Below, piece by piece: positions 47,521 through 59,301 of a stretch of 64,000 nt of DNA. The notes beneath the pieces were generated by a model. The model saw nothing but the letters and a program-made list of their open reading frames with translations, did not search any database and was not told the DNA's origin. How positions within the stretch are numbered: the stretch's first letter is position 1; each line of letters begins with the position of its first letter. The translations under genes and the position numbers were made by a program. This DNA comes from Arachis hypogaea (taxonomy: Eukaryota > Streptophyta > Magnoliopsida > Fabales > Fabaceae): assembly GCF_003086295.3 (NCBI RefSeq), contig NC_092051.1:71673772-71737771 (forward strand), in the 5' to 3' direction.

Positions 47521-47560
47521 GAAGCGCTCTTTTAGCGTCGCTAGCTCGACGATTTCTCCA

Positions 47561-48195
47561 TCAGTTGAGATGATATTTCACTTTGGGGCTTTCCCCCATG
47601 TTGCCCATGTAATGCTTGAGCCTTTGTCCGATCACAGTGAAAGTCCTCCTTGAGCATTCCTCCATGATTTCTATGTGTCCATACGGCGAGACCTTTGTGA
47701 CAAGAAAGGGTCCCGACCACCTTGATTTGAGTTTCCCAGGGAAAAGTCTCAATTTGGAGTTGTAGAGGAGCACTTGCTATCCTTTTTCGAAGCTCCTGGG
47801 TGTCAGATTGAGGTCATGTCTTCTCTTTGCCTTTTCTTTATAGATTTTGGCATTTTCATAGGCCTGAGATCTAAACTCCTCCATTTTCTGTAGCTGCAAG
47901 ACTCTTTTTTCACCAGCGACAAGGCTATCAAAATTTAGTAGCTTGAGAGCCCAGAGGGCTTTGTGTTCAAGCTCCAATGGTAAATGACAGGCCTTTCCAT
48001 ACACCAGTTGATATAGGGACATCCCAATTGGTGTTTTGAATGTCGTTCTGTATGCCCAAAGAGCATCATCTAGCTTCTTCGACCAGTCTTTTCTTGATGC
48101 TCCTACAATCTTTTCCAGAATCCTTTTTAACTCTCTGTTAGATATCTCGGTTTGCCCACTTGTTTGGAGGCGGTAAGGTGTGGCAACCTTGTGCT
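47561..48195 (-). pseudogene. Integrase C-terminal part, element 2
   Basis: Continues integrase in another frame after a shift near 48196. It contains the TSGQTE...NRELK segment with the catalytic Glu near 48130, the [18 protein letters not shown] segment (48022 on), then TAG at 47777 in the place of a Gln codon, and the GPFLVTKVSPYGHIEI segment typical of the integrase C-terminal domain. The frame ends at 47561. Role: DNA binding and strand transfer in cDNA insertion; inactive here. Confidence 0.85.
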
Positions 48196-49947
48196 TTACC
48201 GGTATCGTAGGAGAAGAGCTTCTAGTGGTCTATTACAAAAATGGCTCCCTTCATCACTGATGAGCGCTCGTGGGACTCCGAACCGGCTAAAGATATTCTT
48301 TCTGAGGAAGTTCATGACCACCTTGTTATCATTTGTTGGGGTTGCAATGGCTTCTACCCACTTGGAAACATAATCTACTGCTACTAGGATATACTTGTTT
48401 GAATATGAGGTTGGAAATGGTCCCATGAAATCGATTCCCCATACATCAAACAGTTCCAGCTCTAAGATGAAATTCTGTGGCATCTCATTTCTTTTGGGTA
48501 GGTTTCCAGCTCTTTGGCATTCATTGCAGTTCGTTGCTACTTCCTTGGCATCCTTAAAAAGGGTGGGCCAAAAGAATCCGCTTTGTAACACCTTGGCTGC
48601 AGTTCTTTCCCCTCCAAAGTGGCCTCCATAGCACGAGCCATGGCAGTTCCATAAGACCTCTCTTCCCTCTTCTTCTAAAACACATCTTCTAAGGATTCCA
48701 TCTGAACACTTCTTGAATAGGTATGGTTCATCCCAAACAAAATACTTCGCATCATTGATGAGCTTTTTTTTATGTTTGTTGATTTCTGGAGGTAAAGCCC
48801 CAGTTGCCTTGAAATTGGCAATATCTGCAAACCAAGGTGCTCTGTGAACCATCATCAACTGCTCATCTGGGAAGAACTCATTTACACTTGTATCATGTGT
48901 TCCTTCTTTATCATGAGGGATTCTGGATAAGTGATCTGCTACTTTGTTCTCCACTCCTTTCTTGTCTCTAATTTCAATATTGAATTCTTGCAACAACAAG
49001 ATCCATCTTATTAGTCTTGGTTTTGATTCTTGCTTGGCAAACAAATATTTAAGTGCTGTGTGATCTGTGAAAATGATCACTTTGGCACCAATGAGGTATG
49101 ATCTAAACTTGTCAAATGCAAAAACTATTGCCAGCAACTCCTTTTCAATAGTGGTATAATTTCTTTGAGTGTCATTGAGGACTTTGCTGGCATAATATAT
49201 CACATGGACCAAGTTATCTTTCCTCTGTCCTAACATTGCCCCAACTGTAAAATCAGATGCATCACACATCAGTTCAAATGGTAAGTTCCAATCAGGTGGG
49301 AAAATGATAGGGGCAGAGGACAACCTCTTTTTCAAGTTTTCAAATGCTAGCATGAATTTTTCATCAAAGACAAATGGTGTATCAGATAAAAGGAGATTGC
49401 TTAAGGGCTTGGCTATCTTAGAAAAATCTTTAATAAACCTTCTGTAAAAGCCAGCATGCCCTAAAAAGCTCCTAATTGCCTTGACATCACTTGGTGGGGG
49501 TAATTTTTCAATGAGTTCCACCTTAGCTCTGTCTACCTCAATGCCTTGGTTAGAAACCTTATGGCCAAGAACTATTCCTCCTGTCACCATAAAGTGACAT
49601 TTCTCCCAGTTCAAGACCAAGTTGGTCTCTTGACATCTTTTTAATACCAGGGCCAGGTGATTTAGGCAATTAGGAAAGGAATCTCCGAATACTGAAAAGT
49701 CGTCCATAAAGACTTCAATGAATTTCTCTATCATGTCTGAGAAAATGGAGAGCATGCAGCGTTGGAAAGTTGCAGGTGCATTACATAGCCCAAATGGCAT
49801 GCGCCTGTAGGCAAACACTCCACATGGGCAAGTGAATGAGATTTTCTCTTGGTCTCTCGGATCAACCACTATTTGGTTATATCCTGAATAACCATCAAGA
49901 AAATAGTAATATACATGTCCTGCAAGTCTTTCCAGCATCTGATCCAT
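48196..49947 (-). pseudogene. Reverse transcriptase - RNase H - integrase, element 2
   Basis: 583 codons open. Reverse transcriptase: LDGYSGYNQ with Asp18, and the catalytic FMDD at residues 80-83 (Asp codons at about 49704-49699). RNase H: Asp229 (MCDASD), Glu270, Asp295 (FTDHTAL), Asp338 (VADHLSR). Integrase zinc domain: His436, His443, Cys474, Cys477. Integrase core: Asp506 (GIDFMGP) and Asp565 (ISDEGSHF). All named catalytic residues survive, but the start lacks the RT N terminus (frameshift near 49950) and the end loses the third integrase acidic residue (frameshift near 48196). This order (RT, RNase H, integrase) is Ty3/gypsy, and the wording is of the Athila/Tat branch. Confidence 0.93.
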
Positions 49948-50210
49948 GAAAGGAAGGGGAAATGATCTTTTCTTGTAGCTTCATTGAGTTTTCTATAGTC
50001 TATGCACATCCGCCATCCTGTGACGGTCCTTGTAGGAATGAGTTCGTTCCTCTCATTGGGTACTACAGTGATTCCTCCTTTCTTGGGGACCACTTGGACG
50101 GGGCTGACCCATGGGCTATCCAAAATTGGGTAGATCACCCTTCCTTGCCAAAGCTTCATGACTTCCTTCTGTACCACTTCTTTCATGACTAGATTTAGCC
50201 TCCTTTGGGG
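49948..50210 (-). pseudogene. Reverse transcriptase N-terminal part, element 2
   Basis: In frame with the protease ORF after a TAG at 50211-50213 that stands where relatives have Gln (before PQRRLNLVMKEVV). It carries SPWVSPVQVVPKKGG and WRMCIDYRKLN, the first RT motifs. The frame shifts near 49950, consistent with one lost base in the CCCTTCC run, and reading resumes in the 583-codon ORF. Confidence 0.85.
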
Positions 50211-51401
50211 CTAGATGGATGATTTGGCATCATCTTCCAACAGTATCTTATGCATGCATATGGCCGAACTGATTCCCTTCAAGTCAGCGAGGGTCCATCC
50301 AATAGCATCCTTATGCTTTTGCAATACTTGGAGTAATTCATCCTCTTGATCTTGGCTGAGGGCTGAGTTTATAATCACTCGGTAACTTTCATTCTCTCCT
50401 AAATATGCATACTTGAGAGTGGGTGGTGGTGCTTTGAGTTCGAGTTTGGGTGCTTCTTTTCTTTCATTCTCCTCCTCTGGTGCACCCTGAATATGAATCT
50501 CTGCTGTTGCAGCCTCTTTGCTAGATGCTGATTCCTCTTCTGTTAACTCTTTAAGTTCTTTTTCTTCAAAAATCTCTTGTACTGCATCTTCCAGTGAATC
50601 CAACCTCATACATTCTCCCAATGGTTCTTGTGGGTAGCTCATGGCCTTAAACACATTGAATGTCATCTTCTCATTGTGTAATCTCAGGGTAAGTTCACCT
50701 TTTTGGACATTAATGATAGCTCTAGCAGTGGCCAAGAATGGTCTTCCCAGGATGATGGAGGCTTTGGCTTCCTCCTTCATGTCCAACACTACAAAGTCTG
50801 CTGGAAAGATAAAATCTCCTACCTTCACCAGCAAGTCTTCTACTATGCCGTGAGGAAACTTGAATGATCGGTCTGCCAGTTGTAGGGCCATTTTTGTTGG
50901 CTTGGCCTCCTCAATCCTCATTTTTCTCATCATAGCTACGGACATCAGATTTATGCTGGCTCCTAAGTCACATAGAGCCTTCTCCACTGTGATTTCCCCT
51001 ATAATACAAGGAATCTGGAAGCTTCCAGGATCCTTCAATTTCTGGGGTAGTTTGTGCTGAATGATGGCACTACATTCTTCGGTTAGTATCACAGTTTCGT
51101 TGCTCTTGCAGCTTCTCTTGTTCATTAATTCCTTCAAGAACTTGGCATAGAGCGGCATTTGCTCTATTGCTTCAGCAAAGGGTATGTTAATCTGTAGTTT
51201 CTTGAAGATTTCCAAAAATCTTGAGAATTGGTTGTCATCCCCCTTCTTTTTCAATTGCTGAGGGTATGGAGCTTTTGGAACGTCTCGCTTCACCATTTCT
51301 CCTTTTTGCTGTGAATTGGGAGTGAGAATTTGGACTTTATCTTGTTTCTCTTCCCCTTCATTTGAGTTCTTCTCTTGTGGTTTCTTGGGAGTTTCCTTCA
51401 A
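50211..51401 (-). pseudogene. Gag tail and aspartic protease, element 2
   Basis: 396 codons. The conserved gag/protease linker (LEIFKKLQINIPFAEAIEQM, residues 63-82, then YAKFLKELMN) leads to the retropepsin with CDLGASINLM (Asp145) and IILGRPFLATARA near residues 217-228. The end (HKDAIGWTLADLKGIS) is the beginning of the RT region. Compared with element 1, the LGRP motif is intact. Confidence 0.88.
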
Positions 51402-52953
51402 TTCCTTTCCACTTCTGAGGGTGATGGCCTGGCATTCCTCCCTTAGGTTTGAATCATTGTTGCTGCACAGGTTATGGCTGGGAACTTGCTTGAATAAGTA
51501 GCCAATTTGTGTCTCAAGTTTCTTGATGGCAGCATCTTGATTCTACATATTGGACCGCACTTCCTCTCAGAACATTTTACTGTCTTGAACTTCTTTGCAT
51601 ATACGTTCAAGTAGAGTTTCGATCCTTGAGAGTCTATCTATGGATGATGGTGAGTCGAGATTGGAGGGATGAGAGGGGCCATTTTGGTTTTGATATGGAT
51701 GTTGAGAGGTGTTGTTAGGTGGGTGCTGATATGATCTCTGTGTGGAATGTTGGTGAACTGCATTGTTGTTGGGGTTGTGACGTCTCTGATCTTGGCCTTG
51801 ATCTTGTTGATTTCCCCACCCAAAGTTTGGGTGGTTCCTCCAACCAGGATTATAAGTTTTGGAGTACGGATCATGGTTTTGCCTATGTGAGTTTCCAATG
51901 TAGTTGGCTATTCCTGATCACCCTCGGCTTCTGCAGTCACTCCTTCTTAAGCTGCTGATGAGGTGGCGACTACTGCTACTTGGTTCCTCTCCATCTTCTT
52001 GGTAAGGTCAGCCAACTGCTTGGTAATCATCTTATTCTGGGCCAGCAATGCATCCACATTGTTTAGCTCTATTACTCCTCTAGTGTTGCCTCTTTCAGAG
52101 GCATAGAAGTAGTCATTCTCTGCTACAGTCTCAATGACATCTATGGCTTCTTCAATGGTCTTCTTCTTGTTCAAAGATCCCCAGATGAGTGGTCTACTGC
52201 CTTCTTTGATTCGTAAGAAAGACCTTCATAGAAAATGTGTAACTGCACCCATTCATTGAACATATCTGGCGGGCACCTTCTTGTCAAGTCCTTAAACCTC
52301 TCCCATGCTTCATATAGAGTCTCACCATCTTGTTGCCTGAAGGTTTGTATCTCAGCTCTCAACCTGTTGATTCTTTAAAGAGAATAGAATCTCTCTAAGA
52401 ATTTGTTCACCACATCTTCCCAGGTTGTTAAACTCTCCTTTGAGAAGGATTCCAGCCATTTAGATGCTTTGTCCTTGAGTGAGAAGGGAAACAGAAGCAC
52501 TCTATAGGTGTTGGGATGAACACCATTAGACTTCACAATATCACATATCCTTAGGAATGTGGTTAGATGTTGATTGGGGTCTTCTTGGACACTTCCTCCG
52601 AATGAACAGTTGTTCTGAACAAGGGTGATGAGCTGTGGCTTAAGTTTAAAGTTATTGGCATGTATGGTTGGCTTTTGGATGCTACTTCAACAGTTTCCTA
52701 GGTTTGGATTTATGTAAGATCCCAGAACTCTTCTCTCTTACTCAGCATGATGCACTGGACCTTCTCGGTCATGGTTGTGAGCTTCTTCTTCATGATGATT
52801 CTTTATATTCTCATCCATGTCTGGTTCAAAATACTCCTCTTCTTCCTCAGTACTAACAACTCTCTTTCCTCTTGCTTCCCTCCTTAATCTAAGGAAGGTC
52901 CTCTCAGGTTCAGAATCAAAAGAAGTTGAAGCCCCACTTCTTCTACCTGTCAT
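51402..52953 (-). pseudogene. Gag, element 2, broken
   Basis: Starts at Met 52953 (TGRRSGASTS, acidic Glu-rich). In the same frame it meets TAA at about 52738 and, near 52375, TAA in the place of Gln before RINRLRAEIQ. Retrotransposon gag domain: GETLYEAWERFKDLTRRCPP (52362 ORF). A frameshift at about 52172 precedes NKKKTIEEAIDVIETVAEND. Another shift near 51900-51950 returns to the protease frame, in which Asn/Gln/His-rich C-terminal gag continues with further TAG codons (for example near 51544). No zinc knuckle is seen. Confidence 0.85.
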
Positions 52954-53217
52954 ACAACCAACAAGGCCAAAGCAAAAGGGAGATAGAGAGTATTCTTAAT
53001 AAAAATGCTGTTAGTGTGAGTGATGCAATATATCAAACAGTTAGTGGGTTAGTGAACTGAATTGTAACAAATAAGAGAACACAACAAACGGGTAGGGGTA
53101 AAGGGGAGAAAATAACTGGAACTGAAAGTAAATCAATCAAACAGAAATTAAATCAAACAAAAGAAAAATACTCAATCTAGTTATCCACCAATTCAATCAT
53201 TGTTGATACAAAATCAA
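52954..53217 (-). other. 5' leader of element 2
   Basis: AT-rich untranslated region between PBS and gag. Nothing else is seen. Confidence 0.6.
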
Positions 53218-53235
53218 TCCCCGGCAACGGCACCA
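53218..53235 (-). other. Primer binding site of element 2
   Basis: On the - strand TGGTGCCGTTGCCGGGGA, the tRNA-Asp complement with one C-to-T change, 6 nt inside the LTR end. Confidence 0.87.
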
Positions 53236-54224
53236 TAAACTTGATGCACGAAAACTTGTCTCTCAATAATTTTCCCTCGGCAAGTATAGAATTGTCGTCA
53301 AGTAAAAACTCACAATAGAGTGAGGTCGAATCCCACAGGGATTGATTGGTCAAGCAACTTTAATCAGAAGAATGTTCTAGTTGAGCTAAGCAGAATTTGA
53401 TTTGAGAATTTCAGGAAATTAAATGGCGAAAAATTAAATGGCAGAAAATGTAATTGCTGAAAATAAAGAACTGAATGTAAATGACGGAAAGTAAATTGCA
53501 GAATCTTAAATGGAGAATGGGGAAGATGAACATAAAAGTAAATGGCAGAAAGTAAAGAGAATGGGTAAGATCAGAGATGGGGAGTTCATTGGGCTCAGGA
53601 GATGCTGTATTCTCCGGATCAAGTTCATTTTCATCTCTTCCTCAATCAATGCATTCATTGATCTCCTTGGCAATCTTAAGTGATTAAATTCCAATTCCTT
53701 GGTAATTCAATCTCTCAAATCTTGATCAATAGCCAATTCCTTGGTCTAATTGCTCATGAGAAATGATGAAGTATGGTCACTGATTATACCACATGTATTT
53801 CCAAATCAAAGTATTGGGAGAATTATATGTCACTATATCCGTCCAAACACCAATTTGGTCCAACATGAGAAAGCATTTCTAGCATGATCTCTTCATTCCT
53901 CTTCCAAGGTTCCGAAGAGATCCACGTATGAATATCTTCTTTTCCAAGACAACTACCCAATTGGATGAAGATTGAAAGCTTTCTAGTAAAATCAAGAGAA
54001 AAGAAAGAAGAAGAATAATGAAAACTATTATTGATCCATCAAATTACAACAGAGCTTCCTAACCCAATGAAAGGGGTTTAGTTGTTCATAGCTCTGGGAA
54101 TGGAAAGCAAAGATGGAAAATACATTCTAAAAGTAAAACTAGAAGTTGCAGAGAATGTAAAATTATACAGAGAGTAGTTCTCCCAATGCCCCCAAAAGCC
54201 CCGTTACTAGTTCAAAACTACTCC

Positions 54225-54232
54225 TATATATA
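54225..54232 (-). promoter_or_regulatory. LTR TATA box, element 2 5' LTR
   Basis: A TATATATA run. As the 5' LTR copy, this would have driven the genomic RNA. Confidence 0.62.
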
Positions 54233-54349
54233 CTACTCTTCTGATCTTCTAGTTGGCTCTTCAAGTCTTGGATATGGGCCTTTGGATCTTTAGTTGAAGC
54301 AGTTGCAGTCTTCAGTGGGCTCAGTTTTGCTAGCAGAGAAAGTGTGAGT

Positions 54350-55210
54350 GAGGCATGGACGTTAGTTAGGACGTTAGTGGTGTTAACGTTAAGTGAAAAT
54401 GTGGGTTTGAGAACGTTAGTGACGATCACCTTTTTCACTAACCTTCCTAACCCGAGATGGTCCACGTTAACTTCAACGTTAGTGGCACTAACGTGACCAC
54501 TAACGTTGCCTCTTGGTCCTTCGCAAACGTTATTGGCATTCACCTTTTCCAATAACGTTTGCTTGTTGTCCTTCCTCCCTACGTTAGAGTCCACGTTAGT
54601 GTAGCTAACGTGACCCTTAACGTGGGCATGCCTCAGCTTCGAGAGCATTAGTGACACTTACCTTTGTCACTAATGCTCCAAACGCCCCTTCTCATGTTAG
54701 TGCCTCACGTTAATTATATTAACGTGGCCACTAACGTGGTGGTGATTGCCATCTCCAACGTTAGTGACAAAGGTGAGTGTCACCAATGTTGGCTCATCAT
54801 TTCTTTCCTCCACGTTAGCTTGCACGTTAATGTAATTAACGTGGCAACTAACGTGGCTAATAGTGGCTTGGTCCAACGTTAGTGACAAAGGTGAGTGTCA
54901 CTAACGTTGGCACTTCTTTGTTTCTTCCACGTTAGAGTTCACGTTAATGTAATTAACGTGACTCTTAACGTGGCTAAGTGTGCCCCTTTTTCCAATGTTA
55001 GTGGTATTCACTTTTACCACTAACGTTGGAGCTTTACTTCTCCTCCACGTTAGCTTCCACGTTAATGTAGTTAACGTGGCAACTAACGTGGGCTATGATG
55101 GCTCACGAAGGCGTTATTGGCGATCACTTTTCTCATTAACGTTGCAAGCTAGCTCCCATTCCACGTTAAAGGTCACATTAGTTAGACTAACGTGGCTATT
55201 AACGTGGCAT
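54350..55210. repeat. ACGTTA palindrome array, element 2 5' LTR U3
   Basis: Same array as at 44786-45640, with the 15-bp-arm palindrome at about 54873-54910. Confidence 0.92.
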
Positions 55211-55473
55211 CTTCCTTGCTTCCTTTGTCCTGAAATCAAGCAAGTAAAGTGCATCAAAGCTAGGTTCTAACTCATGAGATCATGCATCATCCATTTTATC
55301 ATTCAATTCATGCATAATTCTCATAAAATCATATAAAATTCACAATGTTTGCTTGAATCAAGATGTAAGTGATTATCTACCCGAAACTTGCTTATTAACT
55401 AAGAAAATGCATGAAACTACCCTAAAACAGTAAAGAAAAGGTCAGTGAAACTGGCCAAAATTCCCTGGCATCA

Positions 55474-55705
55474 TCCATGATGTTATTTGGATGAAAGTTC
55501 TATGACCTAAGCCTTCCAAGATGTAGGGACTAGTAAGCACTGAAGCCCTTGCATGAGCATATAATTTAGAGTTCACCCCACTGTCACTTAATCACTTCAC
55601 TCACAGGATATGACAAGTTATTCTTCAATCCACTTCTAATTGAAAGAAGCTTTGAGCATAATTCTTTTCTTGCTTGGGGACAAGCAAGGTTTAAGTTTGG
55701 TGTTG
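55474..55705 (+). mobile_element. Element 3, internal 3' part (right piece)
   Basis: Continues 43676 after the second TCCAT. It ends in GGGGACAAGCAAGG then TTAAGTTTGGTGTTG directly before the LTR. The same string order lies before the 3' LTR of element 2, so this is the minus- and plus-strand priming zone. Confidence 0.82.
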
Positions 55706-56030
55706 TGATAACAAGTCATCTTATCCTAGTTTTTCAAGCATTTTTTTCACTTGTTTTATAGGTTTTATACACTTTCTTGAGTTACAAGTAAGCCATTTGG
55801 GTAGAAATTCATGTGTATTTGGATTCAATCAACCATAAGTAAATTGATGCATTTTCATGAGCTTTTGTGCTATAATTGCTTATATGTCAAGGATGAGAAG
55901 AAGTCTCATGATTTTAGCATAGCTTTGATGCATTTGTTGATTGATGACAGGTGACCAAAAGGCTTGGAGGAAGGTTGAAGAAAGGGGATGGCAGCAAAGG
56001 AAATAAAGGCAGCAAAGCCACCCTGGGAAG

Positions 56031-56370
56031 AGCTCACGTTTGTGCCAACATTTGCCTCAAACTTGAGGTCAAACGTTGGCTCAAAAATACACCCAGGAGA
56101 AGCCAACATTTACGCCAACGTTTGCCTCAAACTTGAGGTCAAACGTTGGCTCAAAGATACACCCCGGGGGACTTAACGTTTGCGCCAACGTTTGCCTCAA
56201 ACGTGAGGTCAAACGTTGGCTGAAAAATTACCCTGGAGAGAATCACGTTTGAGCTCACGTTTGACCTCAAACATGAACTCAAACGTGAGTGACAGCAAAA
56301 CTCCTTTCTGCATAATGCCAATACAAGACATTTGAGTCAACGTTTGCCTCAAACGTTGACTCAAACGTAA
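56031..56370 (+). repeat. Palindromic ~70-bp units in U3, element 3
   Basis: Three units in which GCCAACGTTTG pairs with CAAACGTTGGC around CCTCAAACTTGAGGT (itself palindromic). Two further inverted repeats follow: CACGTTTGAG/CTCAAACGTG and GAGTCAACGTTTG/CAAACGTTGACTC. Confidence 0.88.
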
Positions 56371-56502
56371 ATGATCCCAAAGTCCATTATGCAAATGGGT
56401 TTCTTCTCAAGACCAAGAGCAATCAACAGAGGCTATCTTCAATCCAATTCCATCAAGGACAAGGGCCCAAATTCAAGGCTTAAAGATCATTAGAAGGAAG
56501 TG

Positions 56503-56510
56503 TATAAATA
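56503..56510 (+). promoter_or_regulatory. LTR TATA box, element 3
   Basis: TATAAATA about 130 bp beyond the palindromes, as in the solo LTRs. Confidence 0.72.
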
Positions 56511-57408
56511 GAAGTTAGTTTGATTTAGAGAGCACCTTTTTTTTTACAACTTTTACTTTTACTCCTTTTCTTTTAGAATTTTCATTCTATAACCTTGATT
56601 TTGGATCTTGGAGAATTGGGAGGAGAATTGAGTTCTCTTCCTCTTTGGGTTTTCTGTTTTCTTTTTTGCAAAGCTTGCTTGAGTCTTGATAGTGAAGAGT
56701 TGAGGAAATTCTGTCTCAACCTCACCCTTGAGATCTCTTTATTTCCTTTTCTCTGTATAATTCAGAATTCAGTGATTTGAATTCAAGTTTCTTTACTATT
56801 TGATCTTTAATTTGTTTTAAATTGTCTTCTAGATTGGATCAAGGAAGGTAGTGAGATCTAGACTTAGTTCTCTAGTCTCTTGACCCCTGAGATCTTGCAT
56901 TTTCCTTTTAGCTCATCTGCTGAATGCTTCTTGAAGCTGATTTACTTTTCTGTTTGAAATCTATCTCAATTCACTTCATCATCTACTCTTCTGCTTGTTG
57001 CAATTTATTTTTGCTTGTTTAATTTCTGCACTCCCAGTCCCCAAATCCTTTTATTATTCAAGCCATTTACATTTCTTTCATTTTAAGTTTCAGTTATTTA
57101 CATTTCTTGCAATTTAAGTTTCTGCAATTTACATTACTTGCACTTTAAGCTTCAGCTCTTTTAATTCTTCTGCACTTTAATTTCTTGTCATTTACCCCTC
57201 TCCCTTTAAATTTCATGCAATTTAGCTTCTGTTGAATACAATTCACTCAAATAAACTCTTGTTCGCTTGACTAAATCAATCACCTAACTAAAATTGCTCA
57301 ATCCTTCAATCCATGTGGGATCGACCTCACTCACGTGAGTTATTATTACTTGATGCGACCTAGTACACTTGCCAGTGAGTTTTGTGTTGGATCGTTTTCC
57401 ACACATCA

Positions 57409-57686
57409 AGTTTTTTTACCATGCTGAGAACCTTCGGTTCTCACCCATGCGGATTTTGTGGTTTTCAGATGTAGGATGTGAGGCTCCTCGCTGAGGCATG
57501 CTGGAAGCTTCTGATTTAGTGAAGATCCTTATCTCTCAAAGTTTTATTTTGGTTATATATATTTATATAGATACTTATTATCTCCACTTCTATATATGAT
57601 GTATTAACTCCTCTTAGAGGTTATTTTGGAGAAACAGATTCTGTAACTCTGTCATTTTGGGTTCTCTGATACACCCCCCTATTTCA
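57409..57686. other. Unassigned 278-bp interval with a short perfect hairpin
   Basis: Not recognised. It contains GAGAACC-TTC-GGTTCTC (57426-57442), a perfect 7-bp stem with a 3-nt loop, and a TA-rich stretch (57555-57600). It may be a fragment of an older dispersed repeat split by element 4, with its remainder near 61190-61290. That link is a guess. Confidence 0.4.
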
Positions 57687-59132
57687 TGGTATATTTTAGG
57701 TTGAATTGAGTGGATTTTATCCACTATTCTCACACTTATTCATAGAAATTGCATGTTTTATATTTTCCTTCCTAATTTTGTGCTATAATTGAAAACATGC
57801 TTCTTTGGTCTTAAATTTGCTAATTTTTAATCCTCTCTTATTACCATCGATGTCATGATATGTGCATTAAGTGATTTTAGGTTTTCTAGGGTAGGAATGG
57901 CTTAGAGGATGGAAAGGAAGCATGCAAAAGTGGAAGGAACACAAGAAATTCAGGTTTTGGGAAGCTGGCAGCGACGCACAAGCGTGGACGATGCGTACGC
58001 GTGACCGGTGCAGTAGGCAAGCGACGCGTACGAGTGGGCGACGCGTACACGTGACAGAGCATCATGTGTTGCACTTAACAGAACTCGCTGGGGGCAATTT
58101 CTGGGCTGATTTTGACCCAGTTTCTAGCTCGAAAACACATATTAGAGGCTGGGAGTGGAGCAGAATCAATCATTCATTCACTTTTCATTCATTCACATTA
58201 GTTAGGTTATGTAGAATTCTAGAGAGAGAGGTTCTCTCATCTCTCTAGGTTTTAGGGTTTTTTAGTCTTATTTCTTCTTAGATTCAGATTTTCACCATGC
58301 TTTAATTTAGTTTTCCTTTACTCTTGTTTGTTCTAGCATCTTACTCCTTTTAGTTTATTTGTTATTGCTTCCGTTTCTTTACTTCATTGTCAATGCACTC
58401 TTGCTCCCTTTGATTTAGATCAATGCAATTTATACTTTTATGTTATTATTCTTTCTTTAATTATTGGTTATTATTATCTTGCAATTGAGTATCTTAGATT
58501 TTACGATCTCTTATTAATTCTCTACGCTTTTATTTTGTGCCTTCCAAGTGTTTGATAAAATGCTTGGGTAGATTTTAATTTAGATTTTTATGCTTTTGAC
58601 TTGGATTGATTATTTAGAGACTCTTGAGTTATCAAAAGTCTTTTGTTGAATGGTGATTGAAGAGTACTGGTTAGCTTGAACTTCACCAAAGCTAGTCTCT
58701 CACTATGAGTTGACTAGGACTTGTGAACTCAAGTTGATTGTATACACTTGACCTTCCTCCATTGGTTAGAGGTTAACTAAGTGAAGGCAATTCACAGTTA
58801 CCATCACAATTGACGACGATAATGAGGATAGAACTTCTAATTATCAAGTCTTGCTAAGAGCTTTCTTAGTTATTAATTTATTTTCTTGCCATTTTACTTT
58901 CTTGTTTCTTATTACATAACCCAAAAATATGATTTTCCATAACCAATAATAAACATACTTCCTTGCAATTCCTTGAGAGACGACTCAAGGTTCAAATACT
59001 TCGGTTAATTTTATTGGGTTTGCTTAAGTGACAAACAATCTAAACGTTGATTGAGGTTTAATCGTCGGTTTAGAACTATACTTGCAACGCGATATTTTTG
59101 TAAAAATCTTTACCGACATTTTTTCTCCGTCA
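57687..59132 (+). mobile_element. 5' LTR of element 4
   Basis: 1446 bp from TGGTATATTTTAGG to TTCTCCGTCA, followed by AG TTTT and a PBS. U3 carries a GC-rich block of GCGACGCGTACG palindromes (57971-58055), a motif I associate with Arachis LTRs. The CGACTCAAGG block near 58980 and a T-rich stretch end the LTR. The start is set by TG after TTTCA and agrees with the general form; no partner LTR is available to confirm it. Confidence 0.78.
57971..58055 (+). repeat. GCGTACGC palindromic block in LTR, element 4
   Basis: Imperfect tandem copies of GCGACGCGTACGAGTG (starts 57971, 58021, 58039), rich in CpG in otherwise AT-rich DNA. Confidence 0.8.
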
Positions 59133-59138
59133 AGTTTT

Positions 59139-59156
59139 TGGCGCCGTTGCCAGGGA
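59139..59156 (+). other. Primer binding site of element 4
   Basis: TGGCGCCGTTGCCAGGGA, the tRNA-Asp complement with one G-to-A change, 6 nt after the LTR. Confidence 0.87.
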
Positions 59157-59301
59157 ATTGCAAATGTGTGCCTTATTATTGGTTATTGTGAATATTGTAA
59201 ATATGGTTGCCTTTTCGGTTCTTTGTTAATTGTTGCTAGTTTTAGGAGTTTAATTTCATTATTTTTTTTGTTAGTATTTGTTTTTATTCTCTCTCGCTGT
59301 C

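Larger units (their letters stand above)
43677..55473 (-). mobile_element. Element 2: full-length Athila-type Ty3/gypsy retrotransposon
   Basis: 11797 bp with two LTRs (53242-55473 upstream, 43677-45898 downstream), outer ends TGATG/CATCA, a perfect TCCAT TSD, a tRNA-Asp PBS with one mismatch, gag-protease-RT-RNase H-integrase in that order, and a 3' spacer. The LTRs are very similar by eye (short indels such as 12 bp near 54605, scattered substitutions), indicating a fairly recent insertion. Frameshifts and stops make it non-coding now. It lies inside the 3' noncoding region of element 3. No env-like ORF is seen. Confidence 0.95.
53242..55473 (-). mobile_element. 5' LTR of element 2
   Basis: 2232 bp, the partner of 43677-45898. 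It keeps a 12-bp stretch near 54605 that the 3' LTR lacks, and lacks two bases near 53288 (TATAGAATT against TATACCGAATT). Its palindrome array is at 54350-55210 and its TATA element at 54225-54232. Confidence 0.93.
55706..57408 (+). mobile_element. 3' LTR of element 3
   Basis: 1703 bp, TGATAACAAGTCATCTTATC to CCACACATCA. It is homologous at both ends to the element 1 LTR and the satellite solo LTRs. U3 has tandem ~70-bp palindromic units (56031-56370), then a TATA box and the U5 block GTGGGATCGACCTCACTC near 57317. Confidence 0.9.

Noticed and set aside
57922..58248. 108-codon ORF
   Set aside because: Lies inside the LTR of element 4 across its CpG-rich palindromes; composition explained by those repeats.
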